Positions 13,601-22,600 of a DNA stretch of 64,000 bases are shown here, piece by piece. Source of the stretch: Ctena decussata. Its lineage: Eukaryota > Mollusca > Bivalvia > Lucinida > Lucinidae. Made by a program: the position numbers and the translations under genes. The stretch lies in NCBI GenBank assembly GCA_963989385.1, contig OZ022509.1, positions 49,864,271 to 49,928,270 of the forward strand, written 5' to 3'. How positions within the stretch are numbered: position 1 is the first letter of the stretch; every line of letters starts with the position of its first letter. A model generated the notes under the pieces. The model was not told the origin of the DNA, searched no databases, and saw nothing but the letters and a program-made list of their open reading frames with translations.

Positions 13601-16600
13601 CTGAGATTAGTAGAATAGAGAAAGTACAGAGGACTGCTGCACGCTGGGCCTGCAAACGCTGGCGCAACCAGAGCCATGTAAGTGACATGCTAGAAGAACT
13701 TGAAAGGCCAGATCTGCAAGAACGGCGGCAGGAGCCTTCTCTATCTCTGTTCTACAAAATTCTCAATAACCAGGCAATAATTGATAAGGATAAGTACCTG
13801 TCTGAGACCGGTAGAGGCCGAAAGATGACCCCTTGATTAGTTTTTAGCATTTAGATCACGGTCACTCCCAGTGTCAATCACTGAATTGCTAATAACACGA
13901 ATTAGGCTCAGTTCTTTGCTGTAGCAGTAAGACAGCGCGGGATGCTGACGCGAATAAAGCTAGATTCCTTGTTGTAACCGAAGTTACTTCTAACATGAAT
14001 AAAGCTGAAGCATCTTCTTTCATGACTTAAGCTGAATTTTTTTTTATTGCAGGCGATTTTGCTGTATTAGTTTCCACTGGGCTGTCTATAAAAAAAGCAA
14101 TGGTTCTGAATTTTCTATCAAGTCTAACAGCATTCGTAGGATTATATATTGGACTCTCAATTGGTAATCAGGAGGAAGCAAGCAAATGGATATTTTCTAC
14201 GGCGGCTGGGATGTTTCTATACGTTGCTATGACAAATTTGGTTAGTACAAATGGTTGAAAACAAATAAGTCGTCTATTTTTCCTTTTTTTTTTTTTTTTT
14301 TTGCTTTTCCCCATACTTCATACAAGATTGTAAAAGAAACTTAGTCTACAAAACAATCTTTGGTTGATTTTGCACTCTTTGTAAAATATTTCATTACTGA
14401 CTTTATTCTCGAAGAAGTGTTTTCTGTGCATCTGATGGATGGATAAAACTGAGTTTTAAATCCATCCGAACAAATGACTGGCAGACAACATCTGCAGAGA
14501 GGCGTTTATAAATACATCGATAAATCCTGTTTACGTTGTATCCATACGCGGCATTCTCTTCCGACTAAGTTTTTTTTCTTCACCTTTTCCTTATTAAATC
14601 AGACGTTTCGCATTTATTAATTGTATTTCAGATAGAAGAACAAAATTCATCTTGAGACGACCGAAGCAAGCGCGTGTATGACGTTATTTATGACGTAACG
14701 TCAGTGTCATAGAAAACGTCAGCTGGTAACTTGCGTTTTCAAAATGGCGGCACCCTCGGCAGTGATTTTAGTTAAATCATTGACTATTTTGGAGTGTTTC
14801 CGACTTTTCCTTCTACGAAACGGGTTAAAAATGAAAACGGAGGAAAAATCATTTGTAATTTCAAACAGAATTTGTAATTTCAAAGGGAATTATGCTTGGA
14901 AACTTATGTCTCTGATTTTGTCAAACGCTGTTCACCTACCCCCCTCCCCCCCCCCCTCCCCACCATCCCCCAATGTAGTACACCATTGGACATTGCAACC
15001 GAAGAAAAACTTTACTGAGGATGGACAAAGTTGAAATTATAAGAAATGAACTTCCTTTTTTTTATCGATGTGTAAACGCCGGCGAATCCCTCACAAACTT
15101 AACATAAAGCCCTTCATTCAGTTTGTGAGTGATTCGCCGGCGTTTACACGTCGATAAAATCCCCAAAAAGGAAATTTATTCCTATAATAACTGCATCGGT
15201 TCACGTGACGTCACAAAATCCCCAAAAAGGAAATTCATTCCTATAATAACTACATCGGTTCACGTGACGTCACATGACGTAAAGTGACGTCAATATAAAT
15301 CACGGTTCTCTACATCTGATTGGACGTTGGTGACGTAATGACGTCGTTGATGCTGTTCCGCTATTATCTGCTTATGAATGTTTTTCTGCTTCAACTGTAG
15401 CCGTGACGCGAATTTGTGGTCAAATAGCCTAATAGATAGAAAAGAATGTAAATGATGAAATAAGCCCTGCTTATAGGCGAGCACATTGCTCTTTACAATG
15501 TTCTCCAGAGTTACAGAGTAGAAAAATAGAATTGTATTATTTCTTCATTGCAGAATTTACACATAAATTCTTGTGAAGCATTGCCATCCCTACAGGTGGT
15601 GTTTTTGTCGTAAGAAATTTGCAATAAAATTATTGCAACTCAGCAGCATCGAATTCCGTCTGACAAACTGATGAGAAACTGTCACAGAAAAGCTTTCCCC
15701 TAGTAGCGTTCCCCCAAGGAGCACGGGCTGTAATTCTTTTCATTTCTTCTCTACGTCGCTTTCTTATTCCTTTTAATTTCACCCGTTGCTCATGCTCCTT
15801 GCATTTTGTGTGCTGACAATGTAGTGATCTACCGCCACAGAAGCGATTAAAGTTGACGCCATCTTTTTTTCTCAAAAGGACAGTTTGACGTCATTACGTA
15901 ACGTAGCGACAGGAAGACTGTCCGACCTCTATTTCTTAATTATTTTGTGGATTTCTATTCAAACCAGTCCAATTTGGATAATACGGAAGCGGAAGTTGGT
16001 GTCGTAACGAAAGAAATTTCATTGAAAGTAATGTATTTTGTAGGCAAAAATATGCCTTACCAATCTTCTACCATAGAGCTCCCGCTCTTTCAAAGCTCCT
16101 TCGAATTGCAAGCGCTACGCGCCTGCAAGCGAGTGCTCGCTATAAACAATGGACTTAATTTTTCTGCTTCTGGTGTTTATCGAAGTATAAACTAAATTGG
16201 GTTACTAGCAAAGTTTACATGAACCCCTTCGGGATTTACTTACTTTGCACGCGACCCAATGTAGTTCATACTTCGATAAAAGTCAGAAAAATGAAATTCA
16301 TTTCTTAAATGGATACGGTAGTTCGGTTAACAATCCAGTAATGCGTCAAATAGAAGCTGACGCAATCACAAACAGTGTATACACTGGTCAGATTACGCCT
16401 TAGAAGCAGTTTGATCTGGGCCTGCAAGGTTTTCTAAAACCTATCTGTCGCATTCCTTAGAATTTTTAAGGTATTATTTTCGTAAAACGTAGTAACAGCG
16501 GCATCATCTGTAGAAATATAAAATGTCGTCTATTTTTTCAGATTCCAGAATGCAAAGAATATTATCAGAAGACTCCTACTGTGAAAATGTTTATCTTTGA

Positions 16601-16673
16601 AAATCTGGGTCTACTCTGCGGGTATGGTGTGATGTTGGTGCTGACAATTTTCGAGGACAAGATGACAATATGA
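1208..16673 (+). CDS. SLC39A: LIV-1 family ZIP zinc transporter, complete, 7 coding exons
   Basis: ZIP proteins move zinc or other divalent metals into the cytosol. Seven exons (1208-1694, 4125-4294, 4952-5116, 10771-10972, 12241-12393, 14053-14240, 16542-16673) total 1497 nt, or 498 residues plus stop, and every junction has matching phase and GT/AG ends. Visible parts are a signal peptide (about 1-26), an ectodomain of about 135 residues, TM1-TM3, a short HHSHSH stretch (261-266) in the TM3-TM4 loop, the TM4 metal motif HNFADG (357-362), the TM5 motif HEVPHELGD (386-394) with both histidines and the glutamate, and TM6-TM8. The first residue of the TM5 motif is His, not the Glu of ZIP8/ZIP14. 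The TM5-TM7 region looks most like ZIP12/ZIP4, but the ectodomain is much shorter than theirs. Subfamily placement is inference. An extra small exon in the long third intron cannot be excluded. Confidence 0.93.
1769..1997. mobile_element. Foldback MITE, family A
   Basis: Terminal inverted repeats of about 50 bp begin gagccacaacacgacaaaac at the left and end with the complement of that (..cgtgttgcggctt) at the right. Arms also share the subterminal 'cccagcgaagact'. Further copies lie at 57701-57878 and, as one half only, 55019-55104. It is non-autonomous and sits in intron 1. Confidence 0.8.
2640..2787. mobile_element. Foldback element with conserved loop
   Basis: A near-perfect hairpin of about 148 bp; the arms contain ggatagaaaaatccgtcac and its complement. 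The centre reads actcggcaagcctcgt, identical to the centre of the next foldback at 3163-3306. The segment from 2000 to 2640 has no gene. It contains a diverged inverted match (near 2285) to the 'tggtgtgcaagaaaaagg' left of this hairpin. Confidence 0.8.
3163..3306. mobile_element. Foldback element with the same conserved loop
   Basis: A hairpin of about 144 bp with arms containing gatgcggacagggcaatccc and its near-complement. The 16-base centre matches that of 2640-2787, while the arms differ from it completely. Confidence 0.8.
3738..3872. mobile_element. Foldback MITE in ZIP intron 1
   Basis: The inverted repeat runs from gaggttataaaacttgag to ctcaagttttataacctc. The inner arms (aataaagcacactgattgg and complement) close on a short centre, cgagcacatgctcg. 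It is about 250 bp upstream of exon 2. Confidence 0.85.
3935..4075. repeat. Dispersed 'gcaggtttgactgt' repeat
   Basis: A segment from 'aaggggtcatctgcc' to 'cctttaaggcaggtttgact' shares its ends and internal 'aaggggtc/ggctcctt' pattern with 5855-6030, where 'cagtcaaacttgtcttaagg' opens and 'agcaagtttgactct' closes. It is probably a non-autonomous DNA element with subterminal inverted repeats. Confidence 0.5.
4125..4294 (+). CDS. SLC39A: ZIP exon 2: TM1 and TM2
   Basis: The acceptor attgcag ends at 4124. The first two bases complete Lys163. TM1 (about 165-187, with ISLCSLLG) and TM2 (about 194-217) follow, ending in ALELLPE at a gtacgt donor (phase 0). A repeat of the 'caggtttgactgt' type lies about 50 bp upstream. 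Confidence 0.92.
4295..4951 (+). other. ZIP intron 2
   Basis: No exon is visible. At 4655-4720 there is a degenerate copy of the small 'cagtgtagatycagatca' foldback family. The rest is unique AT-rich sequence. Confidence 0.6.
4952..5116 (+). CDS. SLC39A: ZIP exon 3: TM3 and histidine loop
   Basis: The acceptor tgcgtttttag ends at 4951. Fifty-five codons run in phase 0 at both ends. TM3 spans about 239-259 and is followed by KHHSHSHG, the start of the cytosolic His-containing loop typical of LIV-1 transporters. The donor is gtaacg. Confidence 0.9.
6280..6490. repeat. Short 'ctccctgaaaat' repeat cluster, left copy
   Basis: Four or five degenerate units of about 25-40 bp (gctccccagctccctgaaaa). 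A partner cluster at 8855-8975 is in the same orientation. Outside them, 'gaggccctaccagggg' (6290) and its approximate inverse 'cccctgggagggcctta' (8970) bracket a ~2.7-kb segment, perhaps an element nested in the larger transposon. Confidence 0.5.
7463..8398. repeat. 35-bp minisatellite, about 26 units
   Basis: Tandem units of mostly 35 bp with consensus core acttggttcagaactttgct and variable 'tagtgca', 'tatgca' or 'tgtacaa' joints. Some units are shortened to about 30 bp or carry small insertions. The ORFs across it only reflect the repeat. It lies inside the TIR-bounded transposon in ZIP intron 3. Confidence 0.95.
8855..8975. repeat. Short 'ctccccagttcc' repeat cluster, right copy
   Basis: Degenerate units related to those at 6280-6490, ending next to 'cccctgggagggcctta', the inverse of the boundary at 6290. 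Confidence 0.5.
10337..10430 (-). mobile_element. SINE family 2, 5'-truncated
   Basis: Read on the minus strand, this is the 3' part of SINE 2, ending in an ATCC-type tail. A 9-bp direct repeat attaatttt flanks it (10328-10336 and 10431-10439), consistent with target-primed insertion. The tRNA-like head is missing. Confidence 0.75.
10771..10972 (+). CDS. SLC39A: ZIP exon 4: cytosolic Ser/Asp/Glu-rich loop
   Basis: The in-phase acceptor is tttgttgaag, ending at 10770. An alternative AG at 10790 would break the frame with exon 3. The loop (residues 275-341) is rich in Ser, Asp, Glu and Gln with almost no His, unlike many LIV-1 loops. The donor is gtaaga (phase 1). Confidence 0.75.
11057..11275 (+). 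mobile_element. SINE family 1 (tRNA-derived)
   Basis: The head has an A box-like segment (tagcgtactcggtagtgcg) and a B box-like ggatcgatacccg in tRNA order. The body contains 'gtactggcgaaagtatgtgc'. Related copies lie at 17936-18212 and 54543-55016. It sits in ZIP intron 4. Confidence 0.8.
11341..11548. mobile_element. Foldback MITE in ZIP intron 4
   Basis: Arms run from agagctttagataagaggg to ctcttatctagcgctct. The centre is a tight hairpin, gaaccgtctcgatgagacgg. A half-related segment (cctcatgagggtcacaacat) occurs at 10290. Confidence 0.8.
11650..11822 (-). mobile_element. SINE family 4, tRNA-Ser-like head
   Basis: On the minus strand the head reads gacgtggtcgagtggttaga, then a B box-like ttcgaattc. 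This resembles a tRNA-Ser head followed by a non-tRNA body. Only one copy is seen. Confidence 0.6.
12159..12227. repeat. Perfect 69-bp palindrome beside the exon 5 acceptor
   Basis: Two perfect 34-base arms (gactaaaccagtactgagat and onward) flank a single central t. The right arm ends 13 bp before exon 5. It carries none of the dispersed-family sequences seen in the other foldbacks here. Confidence 0.95.
12241..12393 (+). CDS. SLC39A: ZIP exon 5: TM4-TM5 metal-binding core
   Basis: The acceptor tttaacag ends at 12240 and two bases complete Lys342. The exon encodes [17 protein letters not shown] (TM4 metal ligands H357, N358, D361) and CHEVPHEL (TM5, H386, E387, H390, E391). The donor is gtaagt (phase 1, splitting Gly393). 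A perfect palindrome ends 13 bp before the acceptor AG is complete. Confidence 0.95.
12394..13079. other. ZIP intron 5, left part
   Basis: No exon. The 'gccgtatttgcaacaagtgcg' region and the 'gcgccgttaaccccaaaccagccaac' end resemble 52700-52890, so this is probably part of another dispersed repeat, perhaps a SINE body. A (tc)n run lies at 12600-12612. Confidence 0.45.
13080..13845 (+). pseudogene. Reverse-transcriptase remnant (non-LTR)
   Basis: Translated pieces give [12 protein letters not shown], then [11 protein letters not shown] (RT catalytic FADD), an in-frame stop, then [23 protein letters not shown] and [13 protein letters not shown] frameshift near 13585 leads into [19 protein letters not shown]. 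This is the C-terminal half of a jockey/CR1-like reverse transcriptase. It is truncated at both ends and broken by a stop and a frameshift. It lies in ZIP intron 5 in the same orientation as the gene. Confidence 0.88.
14053..14240 (+). CDS. SLC39A: ZIP exon 6: TM6-TM7
   Basis: The acceptor tttattgcag ends at 14052. It continues the TM5 motif with GDFAVL, then the [18 protein letters not shown] helix and [13 protein letters not shown], a conserved ZIP TM7 segment. The donor is gttagt, phase 0. This stretch gives the best match to ZIP4/ZIP12. Confidence 0.94.
14241..15026. other. ZIP intron 6, left part
   Basis: No exon is seen. It contains a poly-T run (14281-14302), a tgacgt-rich stretch (14678-14730) and a poly-C tract near 14939-14962. 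The ORF from 14744 shows no family features. Confidence 0.5.
15027..15290. mobile_element. Foldback element with duplicated right end
   Basis: Arms include tgtaaacgccggcgaatccc and its near-complement around a centre near 15100. The right outer part (caaaatccccaaaaaggaaa to cacgtgacgt) is present twice in tandem with a ~57-bp period (15158 and 15215). 15290-15900 shows no gene, only tgacgtca-like steps. Confidence 0.7.
16148..16303. mobile_element. Foldback MITE in ZIP intron 6
   Basis: Left arm acttaatttttctgcttctg..tatcgaagtataaact is inverted in gttcatacttcgataaaagtcagaaaaatgaa split across the right arm. The centre lies near 16225. Confidence 0.75.
16542..16673 (+). CDS. SLC39A: ZIP exon 7: C-terminal TM8 and stop
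   Basis: The acceptor tattttttcag ends at 16541. It starts IPEC, continuing the YVAM..IPE pattern of ZIP TM7. TM8 ([18 protein letters not shown]) and a short tail end at TGA 16671-16673. A possible polyadenylation signal AATAAA lies at 16696-16701. Confidence 0.93.
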   Translation: MPECKEYYQKTPTVKMFIFENLGLLCGYGVMLVLTIFEDKMTI

Positions 16674-16695
16674 GGAGAGACAATTCCACTAGTCA

Positions 16696-16701
16696 AATAA
16701 A
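16696..16701 (+). promoter_or_regulatory. Possible polyadenylation signal of the ZIP gene
   Basis: AATAAA lies 23 bases after the stop codon. No other signal is obvious nearby. Confidence 0.4.
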
Positions 16702-17290
16702 TTGTCGTCTGCTGACAATTTTCATAGACAAAATGACAATATGACCGGAAACTCGTAAAAAGACTGGGCGTTATAACATGTTTTAACAACATGATTCTAA
16801 TCACTGTGAGAGTGCGCAGTCTTCACAGTTTGCTATATATAATTTTCAGATTGTATTGGTCTGGTGGTGTTGATGTGAGCTTTTTTGGGATAACGAGCAA
16901 ACTTGGAATATCGAGGTATCCCAAAATTGAGCGAGTAATCTCGAGATTGTCCGCTGGCGTAGATAACATATGACAATCGTGTTTGTATTGTTTGAAATAG
17001 CTATAGACTGCATATATTAAGGATATGGGAATATATTAATATTATGCCCATATATTTCCGTTAATTAAATCATTTTCATGTAATAGCAGAGCTGGTATAC
17101 TTGATCTGTGGTAAGTTATGGCACTAAATGGCAAAATAAACAGTTTTTGTTGTTGTTCTTTGACACAGTTATGACAACGATGTTTTAATATGCTGCTAAA
17201 TAAGTTAGATGGGAAACCTTTATCTTTTTTTAATAAGTTAATTGGCAGATTTATTACACCACTATTTTCATTCAAGTTGAGAGAGTAATA

Positions 17291-17800
17291 ATGTAACGGG
17301 CTTAGGTATATAAACACTTCTACAGTCTTGCTGTAGAAGCCGGCTTTTATGGCGATGCGGGTAGAGTGGAAGGCTCTTTAACGAAGTTAAGCAACGGAGA
17401 TCGCGGTTAGTACCTGGATGGGTGACTGGTTGCTTGACTTGGTGGACGACCTGGCTAATGCTACATTTGGTGGCAGCGGCGGGATGGGAGATGACAGGAC
17501 CATCATCTCCGGACCCAGGTGTACAGGAAAAGGCATCCCTGGTTGCGTTGCATAGGCTCCGTCCTCGGGTCTGCTAAGTGAGCAGTTGGTGACTTGGGGA
17601 TGAAGTCAAGAAAAGAGGGGAAGAAATGTAACGGGCTTAGGTATATAAACACTTCTACAGCCTTGCTGTAGAAGCCGGCTTTTATGGCGACACGGGTAGA
17701 GTGGAAGGCTCTTTCACGAAGTTAAGCAACGGACATCGCGGTTAGTACCTGGATGGGTGACCGGTTGCTTGATTTGGTGGACGACCCGGCTAACACTACA
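17291..17800 (+). repeat. 5S rRNA-like tandem repeat, two units of 335 bp
   Basis: Two direct copies start atgtaacgggcttaggtata at 17291 and 17626. Each has a hairpin (cttctacag..ctgtagaag) and then a segment (about 17342-17460 and 17677-17797) with gaagttaagcaac, ggttagtacctggatgggtg and a pyrimidine-purine 3' end. This matches the internal control region of eukaryotic 5S rRNA, but the 5' third is diverged and neither unit looks like a functional 5S gene. It could be a 5S-derived SINE or a degenerate 5S cluster. Confidence 0.65.
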
Positions 17801-17806
17801 ATACAA

Positions 17807-18330
17807 AACAATAAAGTGGGGTCCCATAGTGCAGTGGCTGTAGGACAGTGGGGATTAAAGGTCCAATGTATCTTGAGCACAGCATATGCAAGGTGAAGCC
17901 CATTCCCCTCCTTTCACTGCCTAGTCCTTCTCTGTTTAGCCGTACGGCATAGCACAGTTGGTAGCACGCCCGACTCAAGAGCCTGAGGTCCCAGGTTGGA
18001 TACCTGGTCTGGCCACATAATTTCATTTCTCCTCCCGCTGATTCAAGAAAGGCTGTTGTCAGTTTAATGGGCAAAAGTATGTGCACTTAGTACACGTTAA
18101 CTGCTTAGGAGGTCTAAGCCTGCCCAGGAATAGTGAGGTAAGGTTAAATGACCATCCCGACATGACCCTAACTGTTTACTGTGGACATAAAGCAACAAAA
18201 CAACAACATTTGCTGATTCCAAAACATATTCCTGTTTTCTGCTTGGTTAACAGAGTTTTCCAGTCTGGCCCACCCCCAACTCAAACCCACAACCTTCTGC
18301 ACCATAATCAAGTGGCTCTAATCAACTGAC
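17807..18330 (-). mobile_element. SINE family 3, interrupted by SINE family 1
   Basis: The minus-strand head (18330 down to about 18213: gactggtcagttgattagag..tttgagttggggg) and tail (17935 down to 17807: aggcagtgaaaggaggggaa..gggaccccac) align in order with the uninterrupted copy at 48455-48700. The middle is a plus-strand SINE 1 (17936-18212). Confidence 0.75.
17936..18212 (+). mobile_element. SINE family 1 nested in SINE family 3
   Basis: The tRNA-like head (cacagttggtagcacgcccg; B box-like ggttggatacc) and the full body end in 'cataaagcaacaaaacaac'. Intact length is about 275 bp. Confidence 0.8.
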
Positions 18331-18610
18331 CAGTCCACGTATAAAAACATAGGTGCACCACTAAAATTAAGTGGTGCACCTGTAAATTTTATTCAATGGA
18401 CCGATAATTTACAGCTCCACCAATATTCATCGATATTTGGCATTTGAAGGTGGACTGATAAAATTTACAGGTGCAGATCAATAAATTATAGGTGCACCCA
18501 TAAAAGTATGGGTGGACCGATAAAGTTTATTGGTCCACTGATAAATTCTATGGGTCCACTGGTAAATTTTACATGTCCAACGATAAAATTATTGATCCAG
18601 GTATAAATTT
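18331..18610. repeat. 'ggtccaccgataaa' motif cluster, first
   Basis: Repeated short phrases (taaattttat, ggtgcacc, ggaccgataaa) occur in both orientations. The block directly next to the SINE 3 head recurs inverted at 48325-48425, also directly beside a SINE 3 head, and a relative is at 46830-47110. The two are probably parts of one dispersed element. 18610-19190 has no gene. 19190-19270 repeats the motif. Confidence 0.6.
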
Positions 18611-19289
18611 TTCATGACCCCTTTTGGCAGTGATCTTAAATCTAAACAATTAGCCACTGGCCATAACCCTTTTATATTTGGAATATAATCATATCACAGC
18701 ATATCCTTCTATTCTGTATCATCATACCCCTGGGTGAGGCCTTGGGACGGGGCATAGGGTCAAAAATTAGGTCACAGTCACTTTACTTGAACTGATGTTA
18801 GATACTGGCTTTTACAAAATACTACCCCACCCCATTGCACTAGGTGACCCTGAAGTCAAGGTCATTGATACAGAATTTTGTCTTTAAGCTTTTGTTTCTT
18901 TAGTGCAAATCATAGCGACAAATGCCTGTGAGATAGGCAAGTACCAATTCAGGAAAGCTATGTTGTCAGGCGACAGCTCTTGTATATAGCAGTCAATTAG
19001 TTGTTTACTCCAGCTGATATTAATGTCTGACTGGTCTAACTATACAGAGGGCTATTATCGCGGCTCTTATAAAATATATACAACCGGGGATAATATCCAT
19101 CCATCAATAAATCTTATAGATGAACAGTATTTTTATAGATGCAAATTGCATCTGCATTTTTGTCCATGCAATGTAATTTTATTGGTCAACCGATAAATTC
19201 TAAGTATCGGTGGACCAATAAAATGTAGGTGGACCTATATATTAGCAGTCCACACATGAATTTTACAGGTCCTGTCCAATCCTGTCCTA

Positions 19290-19735
19290 TTTGTCTTCAC
19301 CACTGAATTGATTTCTATTGAACATGCTATAATTAAGATCCTTGAAAATAGATTCCCAAACTCAGTCATCCTTATTGACTCCCTCAGCTCAATACAGGCC
19401 TTGCAGTCAGGCAAATCAAAAACTAGTCTGGATAAAGTAAACAGAATCCTAAACTTTACTCAGCCTAGCTGCTACAGTAAATTTCAATATTTCTTTGAAA
19501 TGGATCCCAGCCCATGTAGGAACTGATGGTAATGAAATGGCAGATTATGGCAGATAATGCAGCAAAGGCAGGCAGCTATAACCACGGCACACATGACCAT
19601 ACCTGCTTGATCAGCAGGCCAGCACTTAGCCTACTTAGCTACCGGGTCTCCTCTTCAACAATTCATCCCAACTCCCCAAAAACAACTTCGAGCCCTATTT
19701 ACCATATTTACCACCAGCAGTAGGGCATATATTCC
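19290..19735 (+). pseudogene. RNase H domain remnant of a non-LTR retrotransposon
   Basis: One frame gives SIEHAIIKILENRFPNSVIL followed by IDSLSSIQAL (RNase H active-site Asp region). After a frameshift, IPAHVGTDGNEMAD gives the His and Asp of the last RNase H motif. This is typical of I/jockey-group elements that carry RNase H. It is followed at once by the ~185-bp tandem repeats at 19740-20560. Confidence 0.8.
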
Positions 19736-19739
19736 AAAA

Positions 19740-20560
19740 TCTATATCTTGGCCTTCTAAGCTTTCTGTCACCATATCTTCTCCATACAAAGTAACACTAA
19801 CAAACATTCTCAAATACTCATAACTATGTTCCATCTGTCAGACTATAACCAGACTTTTCCTATGTCTTGTCATAATACCTCTCTCTATTGACAGTAGCGG
19901 GAAAAAATCAACGTGTATCTGGCCACCTTAATTACAGACCTAGACTAATTTCTCTGAAACTAACTAAACCGTAATAAGGTTTAATACTCTTACTACATTA
20001 CCATAACAAAAAAAAAAAATTTCTCCAACAGCTAGCCCACAATAAGAATTCTGCTATGGTCATGCTATTCTCAAATAACTATCTCTCTTTTACCAAAATA
20101 TTTGGACATCAACCAATTGTCTGTTAATAACAGCACTTTCTGTTAATAACAATAACAACACTTGTAATAAGATCATGAACCTTATAAAAGCTACCAGCTC
20201 TATCTGCCTGATTACAATTAGAATTTTTCTACTGTCCCATAATATTGTCTCTTTACTGACAATAGGGATAAATTGAATGTGTATCCAGACACCTTAATAT
20301 CACATTTCGACCAATATGTTTTGAAACTGCTAAACCATAACAAGGTTTAGAACACATACTACAATTCCAGGCCCTAAAAGAATCTCTTTCTCCAACTATT
20401 TTCTTCCAGTCAGAATTTAGCTACTGTCACCCTATAATTCTTCTAACATTTTTTTAGGTAAAATTTTACCTGTGTCAGGCAATCTTAATTATACATGAGA
20501 ACTACAATACTTGGACACTACCTAAACCATGATAAGGTACAGGGGATATATCAGTGTTCC
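19740..20560 (+). repeat. ~185-bp tandem repeats after RNase H remnant
   Basis: About four diverged units share 'aaaccataacaaggttta', 'tctccaacta', 'cagaattctgctatggtc' and 'acaatagggataaa'. Homologous arrays occur at 41735-42440 (again after an RNase H-type element) and 44770-46490, which suggests this is the 3' UTR of that retrotransposon lineage. 20560-21190 has no recognisable feature. Confidence 0.7.
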
Positions 20561-21189
20561 AGACACAAAAATCATTTCTCTTCCTACATAGCAGCCATTT
20601 CTCAGATTTTCACTATGGTCCTTTTTTCTTTTACCCTTTTCACAGGAAAAAAGGGTAAACTTCCACTAGCATACCATGGTTCTTCTTTGCTATCTATTTT
20701 CAGGGATGCATCTCTAATAGACAAACCTCTTCCTTATTCCGTCATTTTTCTCTTTCTTAATTCACCCAACCCAGACAAGTTCACCATCCCCAGGAAACAT
20801 TTAGCCTAATTATTGATATCTTAATAACTCCCCTTTGATACCTGACTTCTCACTTCCTGATATTCTGTTCACTTTCCAGTTGACCCCTCAACACCATTCA
20901 GCCTAGCTTTGTCACTAACCATGGAGGGGTATTGGACATTAAAACTTTAACCATACGCTGAGTTTATATATTCGAGGCTGACAAACTACTTGGGGGTCAT
21001 CTCAAATTTAAAAGAATCCTAGTTACAATTGATGTATACAATAGCGGAAAGACAGATCAGCCTGCGCCTTCGTGCAAGCCTGTAATGAATGCCATGCCAG
21101 TGAATAGGGATGCCCAAGGTGGTCCTTAAATCACAACGTGAGAAGAAATGGACGGATGGCTATCAAATTTGCCGATTGTAACTAATTGC

Positions 21190-21366
21190 CAGCTTGTGTT
21201 GCAGTTTTACGTCCTTTATAGAACAGTATTTTCATATCAGGACGATGGGACGTAAATAGTGAAAGTCTGGGTGCAATGTAGCCCCATTTACGGTCGGAAA
21301 GATTTCGCTTCTCGCGCGTCTCTAACCCGGGACCGTTAGATCGGCAGGCAAGCGCTGAGCCTACTG
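21190..21366 (-). mobile_element. SINE family 2, diverged
   Basis: Minus-strand copy with 'ttacgtccttt', 'tatcaggacgatggg' and a damaged tRNA-like head (agcgcttgcctgccgatcta). 21370-21960 has no supported gene. Confidence 0.6.
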
Positions 21367-21964
21367 ATGTGGATCATCATACAGAGATATAATGATACAT
21401 ATGTTATTTAGGCGTATTGTTTGTGGGCTGTTAGATTTCCATTCTATCGTCATAGCATATATTATGGTCCAGTCATGTCATTTCGCTGACTGTTATTATT
21501 GTATGAAAAGTATCAGGTACGGACTACGACTGAGGGAGTTTGTCAGTAAGTTAGGAACCTGTCGACTTCAAACGCAAGCCAAACGCTCTGGACAAACGAT
21601 CCTTGTTATCTCATAAATTTGCACTAACATGGAGTGGATGGTGGCGGTGGTTAGAGTTTGGGTTTAACGGCTCTTTTAGATAGTATTCCAGTCTCTTCGA
21701 AGCTGCTTCCAGAGACAGCAAGAAAGAAAAGGAATAAATAGGATAGATGAGACTAGAATAATCCAAACAAACCCCATCCCGCACCTGTTGCAGACACACC
21801 CGGCCCTTGCCCTACTATTAGCCAAATTAGAAGAACGCCACGGCATTGAATGTTCAACAGCACCATCGCCCAAACCGACCACCCCTAACATGGAATGGAA
21901 AAATCACGCAACATAAATCAATGGCGACTTAACTTAATTTGTCATGGTTGAAATATAGGCTGAC

Positions 21965-22130
21965 AACCGATAATACCAACCAACAGTGGACCTATCCGGT
22001 ACTGTGCAAAGTGGCTGTACTATGTCGACCGATAATTCGGTCGAAAGCTATACCAGTCACGGTAAATAATACTATTGTAAATGGGCGTTGACCGGGCTGG
22101 TATTGGTGTCGCTTGTCCCAGTCGACAACC
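21965..22130. repeat. Palindromic 'gaccgataattcggtc' repeat
   Basis: Phrases caaagtggctgtacta, tcgaccgataattcggtcga and ggcgttgaccgggctggtat recur in order at 28060-28220, so this is a dispersed element. A (tc)n microsatellite (22131-22160) adjoins it. Confidence 0.55.
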
Positions 22131-22131
22131 A

Positions 22132-22163
<32 letters not shown>

Positions 22164-22346
22164 ATTCAACAATAACCCAACCTACCATCCAAAAATTCAT
22201 TTATTCATCATTTTAAAAGGTCTTTCCATTCCTTCTACCTCCCTAATCTTGCCCAGCGGATACGAATCGTCAAAATGACGTCGTGATTACTTCGGTGCGA
22301 CGTATTTCGTTGAACCGACGTCAATACGACGTCATGTGCCTGCTGG

Positions 22347-22348
22347 TG

Positions 22349-22386
<38 letters not shown>
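22347..22386. repeat. (TATC)n microsatellite
   Basis: About ten TATC units directly upstream of a SINE 2 copy. Confidence 0.95.
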
Positions 22387-22388
22387 AA

Positions 22389-22600
22389 GGAGCTCCGGTA
22401 GCTTAGTAGCTTAAGCAGTGGCCCGCTGATCTAGCGGTCCCGAGTTCGAGCCCCGCTGTTGGCGGGAATATTTTCAATCGTAAACGGAGTTCCATGGCCA
22501 TAGCCTTTCATTATCATCCACCCATTGTCCTGATATGACTAAAATACTGTTAGAAAGGATGTAAAATCGCAATTCATCCATCCATCCATCTATCTATTTA
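22389..22600 (+). mobile_element. SINE family 2, full length
   Basis: The tRNA-like head (ggagctccggtagcttagta; B box-like gagttcgagcccc) is followed by 'cattatcatccacccattgt' and an (ATCC)n tail. Other copies are at 10337, 21190, 23121, 23971, 49845 and 54676. 22600-23120 contains no supported gene. Confidence 0.85.

Noticed and set aside
14744..15034. 96-codon ORF beginning MAAPSAV
   Set aside because: It runs into a poly-C-encoded Pro/Ser stretch inside a ZIP intron and has no splice or family support.
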